Shown here one piece after another: positions 35,625-44,914 of a stretch of 64,000 nt of DNA. The first letter of the stretch is position 1. Every line of letters starts with the position of its first letter. Made by a program: the position numbers and the translations under genes. A model generated the notes under the pieces. It saw only the letters and a list, made by a program, of their open reading frames with translations, was not told the DNA's origin and searched no databases. This stretch comes from Mycolicibacterium sp. TY81 (GTDB lineage Bacteria > Actinomycetota > Actinomycetes > Mycobacteriales > Mycobacteriaceae): positions 5,456,001 to 5,520,000 of the forward strand of contig NZ_AP023362.1 of assembly GCF_018326285.1 (NCBI RefSeq), in the 5' to 3' direction.

Positions 35625-36365
35625 GTGAACGACGAGCAGCGGCGCGGACTTGTAGTGGAATGGATGAAGCAGGTCGGTGAGCCATGGCTGAAGAACGGTC
35701 GGAAACCGGACGACGGCAGTCCGTTGGCGGGCGACGATAAGACCCGCCCGGGAGTGTCGGATGTTGCAGCCTTTGGGATCGCGACGGCACTTGATCACCT
35801 CGGCGCAGTGGTGGATGCGATGGAGTCGGGCAAGCCGATCAGGCATTACGCCCACTTCACTACCTTGCGCACCGTGCTGTTGGCCTCGACTCGGGTCAAA
35901 TGGATGCTGCTGCCGGCCAAGCGCTCTGAGCGCCAGCTGCGCTGCGTGCAGATTCGGTTTCAGAACGACGACGAGCAGCGCAAGGCGATCGAAGAGCTCA
36001 ACGGCAGCCAGCTCGATCCCGCGATGGTCGCCGCGCGGCAGAAGGCGCTGGCGACGCTCGCAGCCGAGAAGTCTTTCCTCGAATCGCGGGCCCTAGCGCT
36101 CGGCGCGAAGTCGTTGGCCAAGCCGCTCGACACGGTGAACATCATCAAGGACCTGGTGGATGTAAACACGTGGGAGGGCGCGGGCACCGGGCAGTTGTGG
36201 CGTTCCGGCTCGGCCGCCGCTCATGGCTACCACTGGACCGAGATGTCAGCGCCAAACCCCGGCCAGTTCGATGAGCCGCAGTTCAATACCGCACTGTATG
36301 CAGCGTTCCTGATGTTGAAGGACGCGATGGCACTCTACGAGAGCCGAGCGACCCGCCACGTCTAG
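35625..36365 (+). CDS. Element 1 cargo protein with HEPN-like motif
   Basis: The 246-residue protein starts at GTG 35625. It is mostly helical, and near residue 195 carries LWRSGSAAAHGYHW, an Arg-x6-His arrangement of the kind found in HEPN ribonuclease and DUF5677-like domains. Helix YAHFTTLRTVLLASTRVKWM lies before it. HEPN proteins are frequent effectors of toxin and anti-phage systems. The assignment rests on one short motif and helical character, so an unrelated helical protein remains possible. Confidence 0.55.
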   Translation: MNDEQRRGLVVEWMKQVGEPWLKNGRKPDDGSPLAGDDKTRPGVSDVAAFGIATALDHLGAVVDAMESGKPIRHYAHFTTLRTVLLASTRVKWMLLPAKRSERQLRCVQIRFQNDDEQRKAIEELNGSQLDPAMVAARQKALATLAAEKSFLESRALALGAKSLAKPLDTVNIIKDLVDVNTWEGAGTGQLWRSGSAAAHGYHWTEMSAPNPGQFDEPQFNTALYAAFLMLKDAMALYESRATRHV

Positions 36366-36401
36366 AGCGTTCGCGCACGGGGATCGACGGCGCCAGCGCA
36401 G

Positions 36402-36659
36402 CTACTCGCTGTCTGCGTCGGACGAGCCCGGCCGGAGATGCGCTGGGTTGATCCGCACAGGGTCGATGACCTCGTCCGAGCGGACCGGGTTGGCGGCGTA
36501 GTCGGCTGCCAGCTCGGTGTAGTCCGCGTCGGTGAGGCGTTCGCCAGGGAGGCCCGGGCCGAACTCGATCGAGCGCACCTCGTCGGCAGTGGGCGGGTTG
36601 GCTTCGTAGTCGGCAGCCGCTGCCTCATAGTCGGCCTCGGTGCGGCGGCGTTTGTCCAT
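36402..36659 (-). CDS. Small acidic protein with internal duplication, antitoxin-like
   Basis: The 85-residue protein has two similar halves: TEADYEAAAADYEANPPTADEV at the start, then TDADYTELAADYAANPVRSDEV. The sequence ADYxANPPTADEV is found at the N-terminus of some mycobacterial ribbon-helix-helix antitoxins, but the DNA-binding part is missing here. No toxin gene adjoins it. It may be a remnant or a stand-alone neutraliser. Confidence 0.55.
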   Translation of the reverse strand: MDKRRRTEADYEAAAADYEANPPTADEVRSIEFGPGLPGERLTDADYTELAADYAANPVRSDEVIDPVRINPAHLRPGSSDADSE

Positions 36660-36709
36660 GAGTGCCGATGGTAGGTGCCGTCGGCAGGTGAGTCAGTTCG
36701 ATATCGCCG

Positions 36710-37891
36710 TCAGCTCTCGACTCGCGCGAAGCTCTGCGCGGCGGCGGCCAGCGCCTGGGGCTGCGAGTGGACATAGGTCTGCATCGTGAAGGCCTTGGAC
36801 GCGTGCCCGAGCCATGCGGCGATGACGGCGATGGGTACGCCTTTGAGGTGCATGGCGGTGCCGCAGGTGTGTCTGGCGTCGTGCAGCCGGACGTGCCGGA
36901 CTCCGGCGGCCTTGAGCAGCCGGGCCCACCGCGAGGTGAGCGTGTGTGGGCTCAGTGCTTCCCCTGCTTCGTTGACGACGACGAACCCTGATGCTTGGTA
37001 GTCGGGGCCTAGCCCGAGCTGCTGGGCGGCCTGGAGCGCCTTCGCTGTCTTGAGCGCGGCCGCGAGGTGGTCCGGCAGCGGAAGCTCGCGCCGGCTGGCG
37101 CGCGACTTCGGGGTGTCCTCGACGAGGTGCTTGCCGAACCGCAGCCGTGTCTTGGCGACCGTCAGGGTGTTCGCGTGCAGGTCGATGTGCTCCCATCGGA
37201 GGCCGGCGATCTCGCCGCGCCGCATCCCACACAGCGCCAGCGTCCACGCGATCGCGTACTGGTCTCCCGTGAAGTACTTCTCGACGGTCTCGACCTCTTC
37301 GGGGGTGAGCGTGTCCGGCGGTTTCGGATCCGCCTCGGCCCGATCGACCAAGGCGGCCACGTTCCGCACCACGTGACCCTGCTTCACCTCGTTCTCCAGA
37401 ATCGAGTCGAGGAGTCCCAGCAGATAGTTGATCGATCGAGGCGACCAGGGCTTCCGCGTCTGGCCAGTGGGGGAGGACAGGCCGCCGGCCCGCAGCGCGG
37501 TGACGAGGTCATCGAGGTGCCGCTTGGTGAGCTTTTGAACCAGAACGGCGCCGAGCTCGGCCCGCACCACGGTCAACTTCTCCTCGTAGCCGGCGACGGT
37601 CGATCGTTTCCTGTCGGCGGCGACCTTGCCGGCGATGTAGTCGTCGCACGCATGGCTGATCGACCGTTTGTTGGCGTGGACGTACATGCCCTTGACGACG
37701 TCGCCTCGAATCGTGTCCAGGGCATCGCGCGCTTCGCGCTCTGTCTTGTACCGCTTGCGGAACCGGAGCCGCTTCGGGCCGTCCCAGCCGACGTCGACCG
37801 TGAGCTGATAGCGGACTGCGGGACGGCCGCCGGACCGGGCGTCCAGCTCGATCCGTTTGATCTGCGGCGGCAGTTGGCGGCGCTCAGCCAT
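36710..37891 (-). CDS. Second tyrosine integrase (interior of element 1)
   Basis: The start is ATG 37891 (MAERRQLPPQIKRIEL), giving 393 residues. The SAM-like core-binding domain is followed by a catalytic domain with the Arg in CGMRRGEIAGLRW, the HxxR box in LHDARHTCG, the His in WLGHASKAF and the Tyr in QTYVHS. All catalytic residues are present. It follows the methyltransferase gene by 2 bp and is the last gene of the capsid-tape measure operon. It is unusual for an element to carry two intact integrases; this one is far from either att core. Confidence 0.88.
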   Translation of the reverse strand: MAERRQLPPQIKRIELDARSGGRPAVRYQLTVDVGWDGPKRLRFRKRYKTEREARDALDTIRGDVVKGMYVHANKRSISHACDDYIAGKVAADRKRSTVAGYEEKLTVVRAELGAVLVQKLTKRHLDDLVTALRAGGLSSPTGQTRKPWSPRSINYLLGLLDSILENEVKQGHVVRNVAALVDRAEADPKPPDTLTPEEVETVEKYFTGDQYAIAWTLALCGMRRGEIAGLRWEHIDLHANTLTVAKTRLRFGKHLVEDTPKSRASRRELPLPDHLAAALKTAKALQAAQQLGLGPDYQASGFVVVNEAGEALSPHTLTSRWARLLKAAGVRHVRLHDARHTCGTAMHLKGVPIAVIAAWLGHASKAFTMQTYVHSQPQALAAAAQSFARVES

Positions 37892-37893
37892 GC

Positions 37894-38550
37894 TTACTCC
37901 TTCGGGGCGCGGGCGTGGACTTCGGCGATCGGGATGGTCAGGCGGTCCGTCGGTAACCGCCGCGGGCATTTGCTGCAGATGGGTTGCCAGCGCATGGCGG
38001 CGAGCTGGTAGGTCGTTTCGCCGACGTAGTCTACTTGAAATCCTTTGTCCTGCAATACTTCTGCGACGTGCAGGTCTTCGAGTTCATGGTTGTGTACCCC
38101 GTTGATGTGTCCACCTCCGAATGCGTAGAGGTACAGCTTGCCGGCGGGTTTGAGGACGTGTCGTAGGCCGGCGATGTATCGGGGTCGGGCGGCTGGAGTG
38201 AGGTTGTCGTAGCACTTGCTGTCGACGACGACGTCGAACTGCGCTTCGTCGTATCCATCGAGCACGGTGGCGACATCGCCGATCTGGAAGTCGACGGTGA
38301 CGCCCGCTCCACGGGCGTTGCGGCGCGCCCGGGCGATGGCTGGCATTGCTGCGTCAATCCCGGTAACGGCACAACCTGCGCGCGCGTACTCGATTGCGTG
38401 CCAACCGGTTCCGCAGCCGGGGTCGAGCACGCGGCCGTGTACGGCGCCGAGGGCGACGAGTCGGCGGATCATCGGTTGGGGTGCGCCGATGTCCCAGGGT
38501 GCCGCATGGGCGGCGTAGAGGGCAGCGGCCATGCGCTGTGGGGTCGTCAT
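37894..38550 (-). CDS. Class I SAM-dependent methyltransferase
   Basis: The start is ATG 38550, overlapping the tape measure stop by 4 bp, so expression is coupled to it. The 218-residue protein has VLDPGCGTGWHAIEYA near residue 42 and VDSKCYDNL, both as in small-molecule methyltransferases. A CSKC pair near the C-terminus may bind metal. No DNA-methylase catalytic motif (DPPY/NPPY) is present. Why a methyltransferase sits between tape measure and integrase is unclear. Confidence 0.8.
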   Translation of the reverse strand: MTTPQRMAAALYAAHAAPWDIGAPQPMIRRLVALGAVHGRVLDPGCGTGWHAIEYARAGCAVTGIDAAMPAIARARRNARGAGVTVDFQIGDVATVLDGYDEAQFDVVVDSKCYDNLTPAARPRYIAGLRHVLKPAGKLYLYAFGGGHINGVHNHELEDLHVAEVLQDKGFQVDYVGETTYQLAAMRWQPICSKCPRRLPTDRLTIPIAEVHARAPKE

Positions 38551-41500
38551 TTCGGTAGTCCTGCCTGGCGCGTGGCCATCCGGTCGGGCTGCGGTGCGTT
38601 GGTGGGTTGCTGCATCGTGACCGGCCCGTAGATCGCGACGCCCGTGTTGGAGGTGTTGTTGCTGTTCGAGTTGTTCGTCGTGTTCGTGGTGCCGCCGCCG
38701 TTGGTGGCGTTGGGCAGCCAGTCGGAGGCCTGAGGCAGGACGGAGTCGAGCATCCCCATTCCGACGCTGCCGAGACCGCCGTCGCCGCCTGCGCCGGCGG
38801 GCCCCGGCATGGCGCCGTTGCCGTTGTGCTGGGCACGGTTCGGGTCGTCTCCGGGCCAGCGGCGCATCCCGCGTTGCTGGTCGCCTTGGCCGTCGGGTCC
38901 GCCGCCGAAGTTCTTCAGCAGTCCGCCAACGTAATTCGCGCCGCCGGTGAACAGCTTCCAGATGCCCCACTGGGTGGGGTCGGAGAACACTGAGCCGTCG
39001 AAGCCCAGCACCTCCATGGCGCCGGACAGGAGGTCCTTGCCGAACGACTTGCCGTCAGGTCCTCCGTCGCCGGATCCGTCGCCGCGGCCGGTGCCGCGGG
39101 ATCCGCGCTTGGCGGACTTCTCGTTGACCTCTTCCTGCTTGGAGGCCTGGTCGTCCAGGGCGTCCTGGTGCTCGCGCTCGGCCTTGTTCAGCCGCTCCTG
39201 CGCCGCTGCCTGAGCCGACGGCTTCGCCTTGGGGTTGGCGTTGACCTCGTCCAGGTGCTGCTGGGCGATCTCGACCGCCTTGGCGGTGTCGTCGACCTTC
39301 TGCGCGGCGTTGCGCAGCGCACGCTGCTCAGCGCGGGTCGGGCCCCCGCCCGAGCCGCCGTAGCCGCCTCCCCCACCGCCGTAGCTGCCACCCCCGAAGC
39401 TGCCACCGCCGGCACCGCCAGACCCCTCGGGGTACAAGGCGTCCTCGGGCAGGTACATGTGCTGGTCGAACTGCGCGTCGGACGCGCCTGCCGCGCCCGC
39501 ACCGAGGGTGAAAACACCGTTCTTGCCGCCAGATTCGACGTTGCGGCCGTCGGGCAGGGTCGCGGCCATGTGTCCGTCGTTCGGGTTCGGTCCATGGTCG
39601 TACCAGCCGATCCGGAACGACCCGGCTGGCCCGTTGCCCATCTTGAAGCCACGCGCGGCCAGCCATGTGGCGGCGGTCTTCGTCGTCATCAAACTGCCGT
39701 CGCCACCGCCGAGCGCCGCGTTCACGAGCTGGGCGATGCTGCCGGAGCAGTCGTTGCGCGCGCCCTGGCTGTAGGGGGTGCCGACCATCGCCTCGGCGGC
39801 GTCCTCCAGTGCGAAAGCGCCGCCCTCGGCGTAGCCCTTCAACCCGGACAGGTCGCGCAGCAACGAGATCGGGGGCACGTAGCCGTTGTTCATCGCGTTG
39901 ATCAGCGGCCAGTTCTTCGCCGTCGACGCCGCGGTGTTGACGGACTCCTGGTTGGACACCTTGACGAAGCCACCACCCATCACCTGAGCGAGGATCGAAT
40001 CGCTTGTGCCGCTGCCAGGCCCGCTGATCCGGCCCGACGGGTCAATCCGGCCGCCGGTCGCGCGGCCGCCGACCGTCTGGCCGGGCGTGACCGGCGCCTG
40101 TGGCATCGCGCCCGGGTTCTGCCCCGACTGCAGGCGCTGCACCCACGCCTTGAGCGCGGCGTCGTAGTTCTGCACCTGCAGCTCGATCGGCACCTGGACC
40201 GGCGTGCCCTCAACCTTCTTGACGTACGCCTTCCAGCGCTCCACGGCCGCGTCGTCGTTCGCGGTGACGACGATCTGGCCGTCCGGCAGCTGTTCGACGG
40301 TGTTGCCGATGTCCTTCATCTGCTGCATGAACGCCGTCTTTTTGTCGTCTGGGACGCTCACCACGATCTGCTTGTCCGATGGCACGGCGACGACCGCGGC
40401 GCCGAGCGCCTTGAAGGCCTCCACACCGCGCGCCGAGGCCTCCCACACGCCGTTGAGTGACCGGTTTTCCTGCGCCCAGCCTTCTGCTGCGCGCGTCGCG
40501 GTGAGCGCCTGTTGGTTCATCTGTTGGTTCATCGTGGCCGCCGACTCCGCGGCGTCGGGCAGCTTCGCCATCAACTGGTCGAGGTCACGCAGCACCGGCT
40601 CGTAGGTGCGCTCGACCTTTCCACCAGGGTGCTCCCGTTCGAGCGCTGCCTGCTGGGCGTCGTTGTACGCCTTCAGTTTTTTGGTGACGTTGTCCCAGTT
40701 GAAGCCCTCCTTGGACAGCGCCTTGGACAGCTCTTCGGTGCTGATTCCGGCGGCTTGCGCGGTGTCGAGCATCTTCTGCACATCGCCGTTGCCCTTGCCG
40801 GCAGCCGTGAGGTTGTCCGTGAGCGTCTTGTTCAGCAGCGCCCGCGCCGAGTCGCTGCCGGTCGCGGCGCCGAGGACCGTCCCGGCCGGCAGGTTGAACG
40901 ACTGCTCGCGATCCAGCGCCGACGGAGCGCCGTCCTTGCGCTCGCCGAGCGCGGTGTTGATGTCGTGGCGGGTCCGTTCGGTGAGGCGGCCGGCGGCCAG
41001 CGTGTCCTTCAGCGCGTTCTCCGCGGCCTGCTGTTCGCCGGCCTTCCGCGCCGCGTCGGCGTGCGCCGCTGCGAGTCCACCGAGCAGTGCGGTCGCGCCC
41101 ATGATCGCGATGCCCCACGGGCCGCCGAGTGCCGACATCAGCCCGCCAGCAGCCATGGACAGGCCTGATCCGGCCGCCCGAGCGGCGCCCATCACCGTGC
41201 TCATGCCTCTGATCGACGTCACCGCGTTCGACCCGGCCTGCTGAATCCGTTGCAGCGGGCCAACATTCTGGACCAACTGGGTGCGCAGGAAGGTGTTGTT
41301 TTGCGCGAACGTCTTGGCCTGCTGCGCCCCCTCCAGGTAGGCCGCGCGCATGCGTCCCACCGGGCCGAGAGTGCCCTCGGTGGCGCGCGTCAACAGACCT
41401 TGCTGCGTGACCAGGCCCGTCGTCCGGTCCTTGACGTCGTTGAGCGGCGTGCGCAGCTCCGACCACACTCCCTTGGCCCGCGCAACGGTGCCGTTCACCG

Positions 41501-43400
41501 AATTCAGCACGGGCGGAAGCAGTTTCGTCTTCGCAATGAACATCGCAATTGCCGCCATCAGGCCTGTCGACAGCCATTGGTTGCTGCCGAACAGGTCGGC
41601 GATGATGCGCAGCGGCGGCTCGACGGCCTTGATCGCCATGCCGAGCGCCTGCCAGCCAACGACCGCGACACCACCAGCACCTGTAGCGAGCGCCTTGATC
41701 GCCTTGCCCAGCGTGGGCGCGAGATCCTTTGCGGCACCGGAGATATCGCGCCAGACGTCAGCGACCACGGCCAATCCGCCTGTGGCCGTTCCCTTCTTGA
41801 GGCTGGCGAAGCTATCGCCGATGCCCTGGATCACCGTCAGCAGCTTGTCGCCGCCGGACTGCAACGCAGGCTTGAGCAGGTCGTAGAAGGCCAGCTTGGC
41901 GCCATCAGTGGCGTTGGAGATCTTCTCCATGACGCCGGGGACGCCCTGCATGTTGGCGGCGGCCATCTTGGTCGCGCCACCAACCTCGGTGACGGACTTC
42001 TTCATCTTGTCGAGCGTCTCGATGCCCTGGCTGCCGGCGATCATCGCGCCGCGGATCGCGTCGGTGCCGAACACCGTTGCGACGTTCTCCTGGAAATCGT
42101 CGGGCCGCATACGGCTCGACGCCTCGCCGATCTGCCGGAACAGCTCGCGCATACCGACGAACTCGCCCTTGGTATTCCGGATGTTCAAGCCCAGCGCGTC
42201 CATGGCCTTGCCGGCCTGATCCGACGGCGCCGCCAGGTGGGTGAGCATCGTCTTCAGCGACGTACCGGCGTCGGAACCGCGGATGCCTGCGTTGGCGAAC
42301 AGCCCCAGAGTGGCGACGGTGTCGTCCATGGAGATGCCGAAGCCGTGCGCCACAGTGGCGGCCTGCTGCAGGCCCAGCATGAAGTCAGGCACCTCGCCGG
42401 CAGCAGCGTTCGCGACGTTCGCCAAAGCGTCCGCGACGTGGTTCGCGTCCTCGGCCTTGAGTTGGTAGGCGTTGATGATGTTGCCCTGCGCCTCCGCGGC
42501 GGTGGCGGCGTCGATCGACGCGGCGGCGGCGAGCCGCAGGGTGCCGGGGGCCGCTCCCATCGCCTGATTCATGTTCAGGCCGGACTTGGCGAGCTCCAGC
42601 ATCGCCGCTGCGGCGTCCGCTGCGGAGGCACCGACGATGGTGGTGTCGGCGCCGAGCTGCTGAGCCTTCTCCGACGCCTTGGCCATCATCTGGGCGCTCG
42701 CCCCAGTGACGCCTTGCAGCCGGTTCAAGTTCGACTCCATGTCGACGCCGGCCTTGACCGACTGCTTGATGGTCGAGAAGAGCCCCGCGCCGCCGACCAA
42801 CGCCATCGCCGGGCCGATCACCTTCTTGAATCCGGCGGCGAACCGGGTGGCCGACTCGGTGCCGGCCCGTTCGGCCTGCTGCCCGGCGGCCGAGAAGTTG
42901 TACCCCAGAGGCGTTCTCGCGCCAGACCGGCTCGCCGCGGCCTGCGCGGCGTTGGCCTCACGTTGCGCCGAGGCCTGGGCCTTCTGCGCCTGCGTGAGCC
43001 CCTTGGTCGCGCGGGTCAGGCCGTCAGCGGTCAGCTCCTGCGTGCGCTGCGCCCGCGCCACCGACTCCGCAGCGGTGGCGCGCTGCAGTTCCGTGGCCTT
43101 CGCATTGCTCGAGACCTGCTGGTAGCGCTTCTGCGCGAGCTCGAGGCGGCCGAGAGCGTCGGCGTCGGCCTTGCGGGCCTTCTGCACAGAGATCGTCTGG
43201 CGCTCGACCTTTCGGAGCGACTCAACGACTTTCGCGCCGTTGGTGTCGATTGATTTCGCCATGTGGGCGCCCATGACCGCCGTCTGCCGGTTGAACCGGG
43301 TGGCGGCTTCCTTGCCGATCTTCTCCACGCCCGCGGCGATACGAGACGCCTCCGGCATGAGCGGCACCCAAACCTGGGCCAGCTCAACGGCATTGCTCAC
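38547..43400 (-). CDS. Phage tape measure protein with peptidase-like domain
   Basis: This 1617-residue protein starts at ATG 43400. The N-terminal 200 residues are coiled and Ala/Gln/Lys rich (LTQAQKAQASAQREANAAQA). The central part (residues about 230-500) has the TP901-type tape measure core, with KQSVKAGVDMESNLNRLQGV, and hydrophobic patches follow. A domain with NDCSGS (Cys near 1215) and GHMAATLPDGRN (His near 1276) looks like an NlpC/P60-type murein peptidase, found in other mycobacteriophage tape measures. The tail is Gly-rich. Its presence without any tail-tube or tail-tip gene is notable. Confidence 0.92.
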   Translation of the reverse strand: MSNAVELAQVWVPLMPEASRIAAGVEKIGKEAATRFNRQTAVMGAHMAKSIDTNGAKVVESLRKVERQTISVQKARKADADALGRLELAQKRYQQVSSNAKATELQRATAAESVARAQRTQELTADGLTRATKGLTQAQKAQASAQREANAAQAAASRSGARTPLGYNFSAAGQQAERAGTESATRFAAGFKKVIGPAMALVGGAGLFSTIKQSVKAGVDMESNLNRLQGVTGASAQMMAKASEKAQQLGADTTIVGASAADAAAAMLELAKSGLNMNQAMGAAPGTLRLAAAASIDAATAAEAQGNIINAYQLKAEDANHVADALANVANAAAGEVPDFMLGLQQAATVAHGFGISMDDTVATLGLFANAGIRGSDAGTSLKTMLTHLAAPSDQAGKAMDALGLNIRNTKGEFVGMRELFRQIGEASSRMRPDDFQENVATVFGTDAIRGAMIAGSQGIETLDKMKKSVTEVGGATKMAAANMQGVPGVMEKISNATDGAKLAFYDLLKPALQSGGDKLLTVIQGIGDSFASLKKGTATGGLAVVADVWRDISGAAKDLAPTLGKAIKALATGAGGVAVVGWQALGMAIKAVEPPLRIIADLFGSNQWLSTGLMAAIAMFIAKTKLLPPVLNSVNGTVARAKGVWSELRTPLNDVKDRTTGLVTQQGLLTRATEGTLGPVGRMRAAYLEGAQQAKTFAQNNTFLRTQLVQNVGPLQRIQQAGSNAVTSIRGMSTVMGAARAAGSGLSMAAGGLMSALGGPWGIAIMGATALLGGLAAAHADAARKAGEQQAAENALKDTLAAGRLTERTRHDINTALGERKDGAPSALDREQSFNLPAGTVLGAATGSDSARALLNKTLTDNLTAAGKGNGDVQKMLDTAQAAGISTEELSKALSKEGFNWDNVTKKLKAYNDAQQAALEREHPGGKVERTYEPVLRDLDQLMAKLPDAAESAATMNQQMNQQALTATRAAEGWAQENRSLNGVWEASARGVEAFKALGAAVVAVPSDKQIVVSVPDDKKTAFMQQMKDIGNTVEQLPDGQIVVTANDDAAVERWKAYVKKVEGTPVQVPIELQVQNYDAALKAWVQRLQSGQNPGAMPQAPVTPGQTVGGRATGGRIDPSGRISGPGSGTSDSILAQVMGGGFVKVSNQESVNTAASTAKNWPLINAMNNGYVPPISLLRDLSGLKGYAEGGAFALEDAAEAMVGTPYSQGARNDCSGSIAQLVNAALGGGDGSLMTTKTAATWLAARGFKMGNGPAGSFRIGWYDHGPNPNDGHMAATLPDGRNVESGGKNGVFTLGAGAAGASDAQFDQHMYLPEDALYPEGSGGAGGGSFGGGSYGGGGGGYGGSGGGPTRAEQRALRNAAQKVDDTAKAVEIAQQHLDEVNANPKAKPSAQAAAQERLNKAEREHQDALDDQASKQEEVNEKSAKRGSRGTGRGDGSGDGGPDGKSFGKDLLSGAMEVLGFDGSVFSDPTQWGIWKLFTGGANYVGGLLKNFGGGPDGQGDQQRGMRRWPGDDPNRAQHNGNGAMPGPAGAGGDGGLGSVGMGMLDSVLPQASDWLPNATNGGGTTNTTNNSNSNNTSNTGVAIYGPVTMQQPTNAPQPDRMATRQAGLPK

Positions 43401-43423
43401 ATCTTCGCCTTTCGCACGACGGT

Positions 43424-43480
43424 GGTTCGGGGAGCTGATTGGCCATCAGTGGGCACTATGTCCAAACAGCTCCCCGAACC
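43424..43480. promoter_or_regulatory. Hairpin between capsid and tape measure genes
   Basis: GGTTCGGGGAGCTG (43424-43437) pairs perfectly with CAGCTCCCCGAACC (43467-43480) across a 29-nt loop, within the 217-bp gap between the capsid stop and the tape measure start. A second GGGCCC/GGGCCC repeat lies at 43588-43613. They may attenuate transcription so that far less tape measure than capsid is made. Confidence 0.6.
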
Positions 43481-43617
43481 GAGACCTTTGGCTGGTGCCG
43501 GGTAAGCGGCCGGAAACCCCGACATTTGCCAAAGGAGTGTTGGAGAACGCGTCACCGTGGAGGAACAAGCGGTCGCGCACCCCAACTGGGCCCCCACCCA
43601 ACCGGAAGGGCCCAAGA

Positions 43618-44901
43618 TCAGAAGATTGGAGGGGTCAGACCGCCGATCTCGACGATCGAAGTCGGGTAGCGCTCAGCGGTGAACGCGGCGAAGCCGTAGA
43701 CCTGCAGGGTCACGGTCAGGTTCTTGCCTCCGATCTCCTTGAGCACTCGAGACTGGATGCCCGACTCGTACAGGAGGCTGTCCATGGACCGCTGGACGTA
43801 GACGACGTCTTCGTCGTTGCCTGCGCCGTAGGTAGTGCCGATGTTCGGGTCCAGCGCGATGGGCAGGCCCTGCATCGAACCGACGAAGCCCTCAGGCGTG
43901 ACGCGCTCGAACGCGGCGACCGAGTTCTGCGGGCTCTGCGCCGACGGCACGACCAGAGGCCGCTGGTTGGCGTCCAGGATGCCGGTCATCCAGGCCCACC
44001 GACGCGGGTGCATGGCGATGTGCTGTGCGGCCTGCATGCGGCCGGTGTTCACGCGCTGGATCGCGTCGGCGACCGCGGCGTAGAACTTCGCCAGGGTGAC
44101 ACCGCCCGTGATCGCGACCGTGCCGATGCCCGGGGTCGCGTGAACGCCGAGCATCTGACCCGCTGCACCGGTACCGCGCAGGGTCTGGACGTCCAGCTTC
44201 ATCGCGTAGTCGGCGTACAGGTCCTGAAAGATCACCTCGTCGTAGTTGACGGGCGACTGCTCCAGCAGCTGCAGCGAAACGTCGGTGTCACCAGCGATGG
44301 TGCGCACCTTGGCTTCGATCTCATCCTCGTCGGGATCAGCGCTCGCCACCGGGGTGTTCTCCGCCGCCTGGATGCCGACCGACGTCCCGGACTTCATCCG
44401 GGGGAAGTTGATCGAGTTCGTACCGGCCGGCAGCGGCTGATTGGTCGCCAGGTTGGCGTAGACGCGGGACGCGCGGGCCAGCGCCACGTACTGGTCGACC
44501 AAATAGATGGGCGGAACGAAATGCCCACCGTTGCCGGGAGTGGTATCCAGCGCGCGATAGGCCTTGTCGGTCGCGACGTCGGTTTTGTGCCGGCGTAGAC
44601 GCTCGTCGGCCTCGACGTGGCCCCCGCTCCGCATCGATGATCGGATCAGGTCGCGGAAGTAGGACTGGCCGCCGCCCTTGGCGTACGTCGCCGGCTCCTT
44701 TACCGAAAACATTGTCACTGTGGCTTGACCTCCTGAAGTTGTGGATTGCGACCGAGGCTCGCTCGGGCTGACGTCGGGTTCCTGGTCCAGCGACGGACTC
44801 TGGGCGGACTGCCCGGCGGCTTCCCGCTTCCGCTGAATGACCTCGGCCTCGTAGGCCGACGGGCCATACCTGCCATCCCCGCGGTACGTCAAGTCGTCCA
44901 C
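43618..44901 (-). CDS. HK97-type major capsid protein
   Basis: The start is GTG 44901 (MDDLTYRGDGRYGPSAYEAE), giving 427 residues. An acidic, Ser/Gln-rich N-terminus of about 65 residues precedes MFSVKEPATYAKGGGQSYFR. The HK97 core follows: TTPGNGGHFVPPIYLVDQYV, GTGAAGQMLGVHATPGIGTV, the E-loop region and C-terminal VTLQVYGFAAFTAERYP. No protease gene adjoins it in this element. In a full phage, head-tail connector genes and tail genes would follow; here the next gene is the tape measure. Confidence 0.9.
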   Translation of the reverse strand: MDDLTYRGDGRYGPSAYEAEVIQRKREAAGQSAQSPSLDQEPDVSPSEPRSQSTTSGGQATVTMFSVKEPATYAKGGGQSYFRDLIRSSMRSGGHVEADERLRRHKTDVATDKAYRALDTTPGNGGHFVPPIYLVDQYVALARASRVYANLATNQPLPAGTNSINFPRMKSGTSVGIQAAENTPVASADPDEDEIEAKVRTIAGDTDVSLQLLEQSPVNYDEVIFQDLYADYAMKLDVQTLRGTGAAGQMLGVHATPGIGTVAITGGVTLAKFYAAVADAIQRVNTGRMQAAQHIAMHPRRWAWMTGILDANQRPLVVPSAQSPQNSVAAFERVTPEGFVGSMQGLPIALDPNIGTTYGAGNDEDVVYVQRSMDSLLYESGIQSRVLKEIGGKNLTVTLQVYGFAAFTAERYPTSIVEIGGLTPPIF

Positions 44902-44914
44902 TTGGTGCCACCCT

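Noticed and set aside
39168..43253. Long plus-strand open frames opposite the tape measure gene
   Set aside because: Arg/Gln/Val-rich nonsense without domains; antisense shadows of the high-GC tape measure gene.
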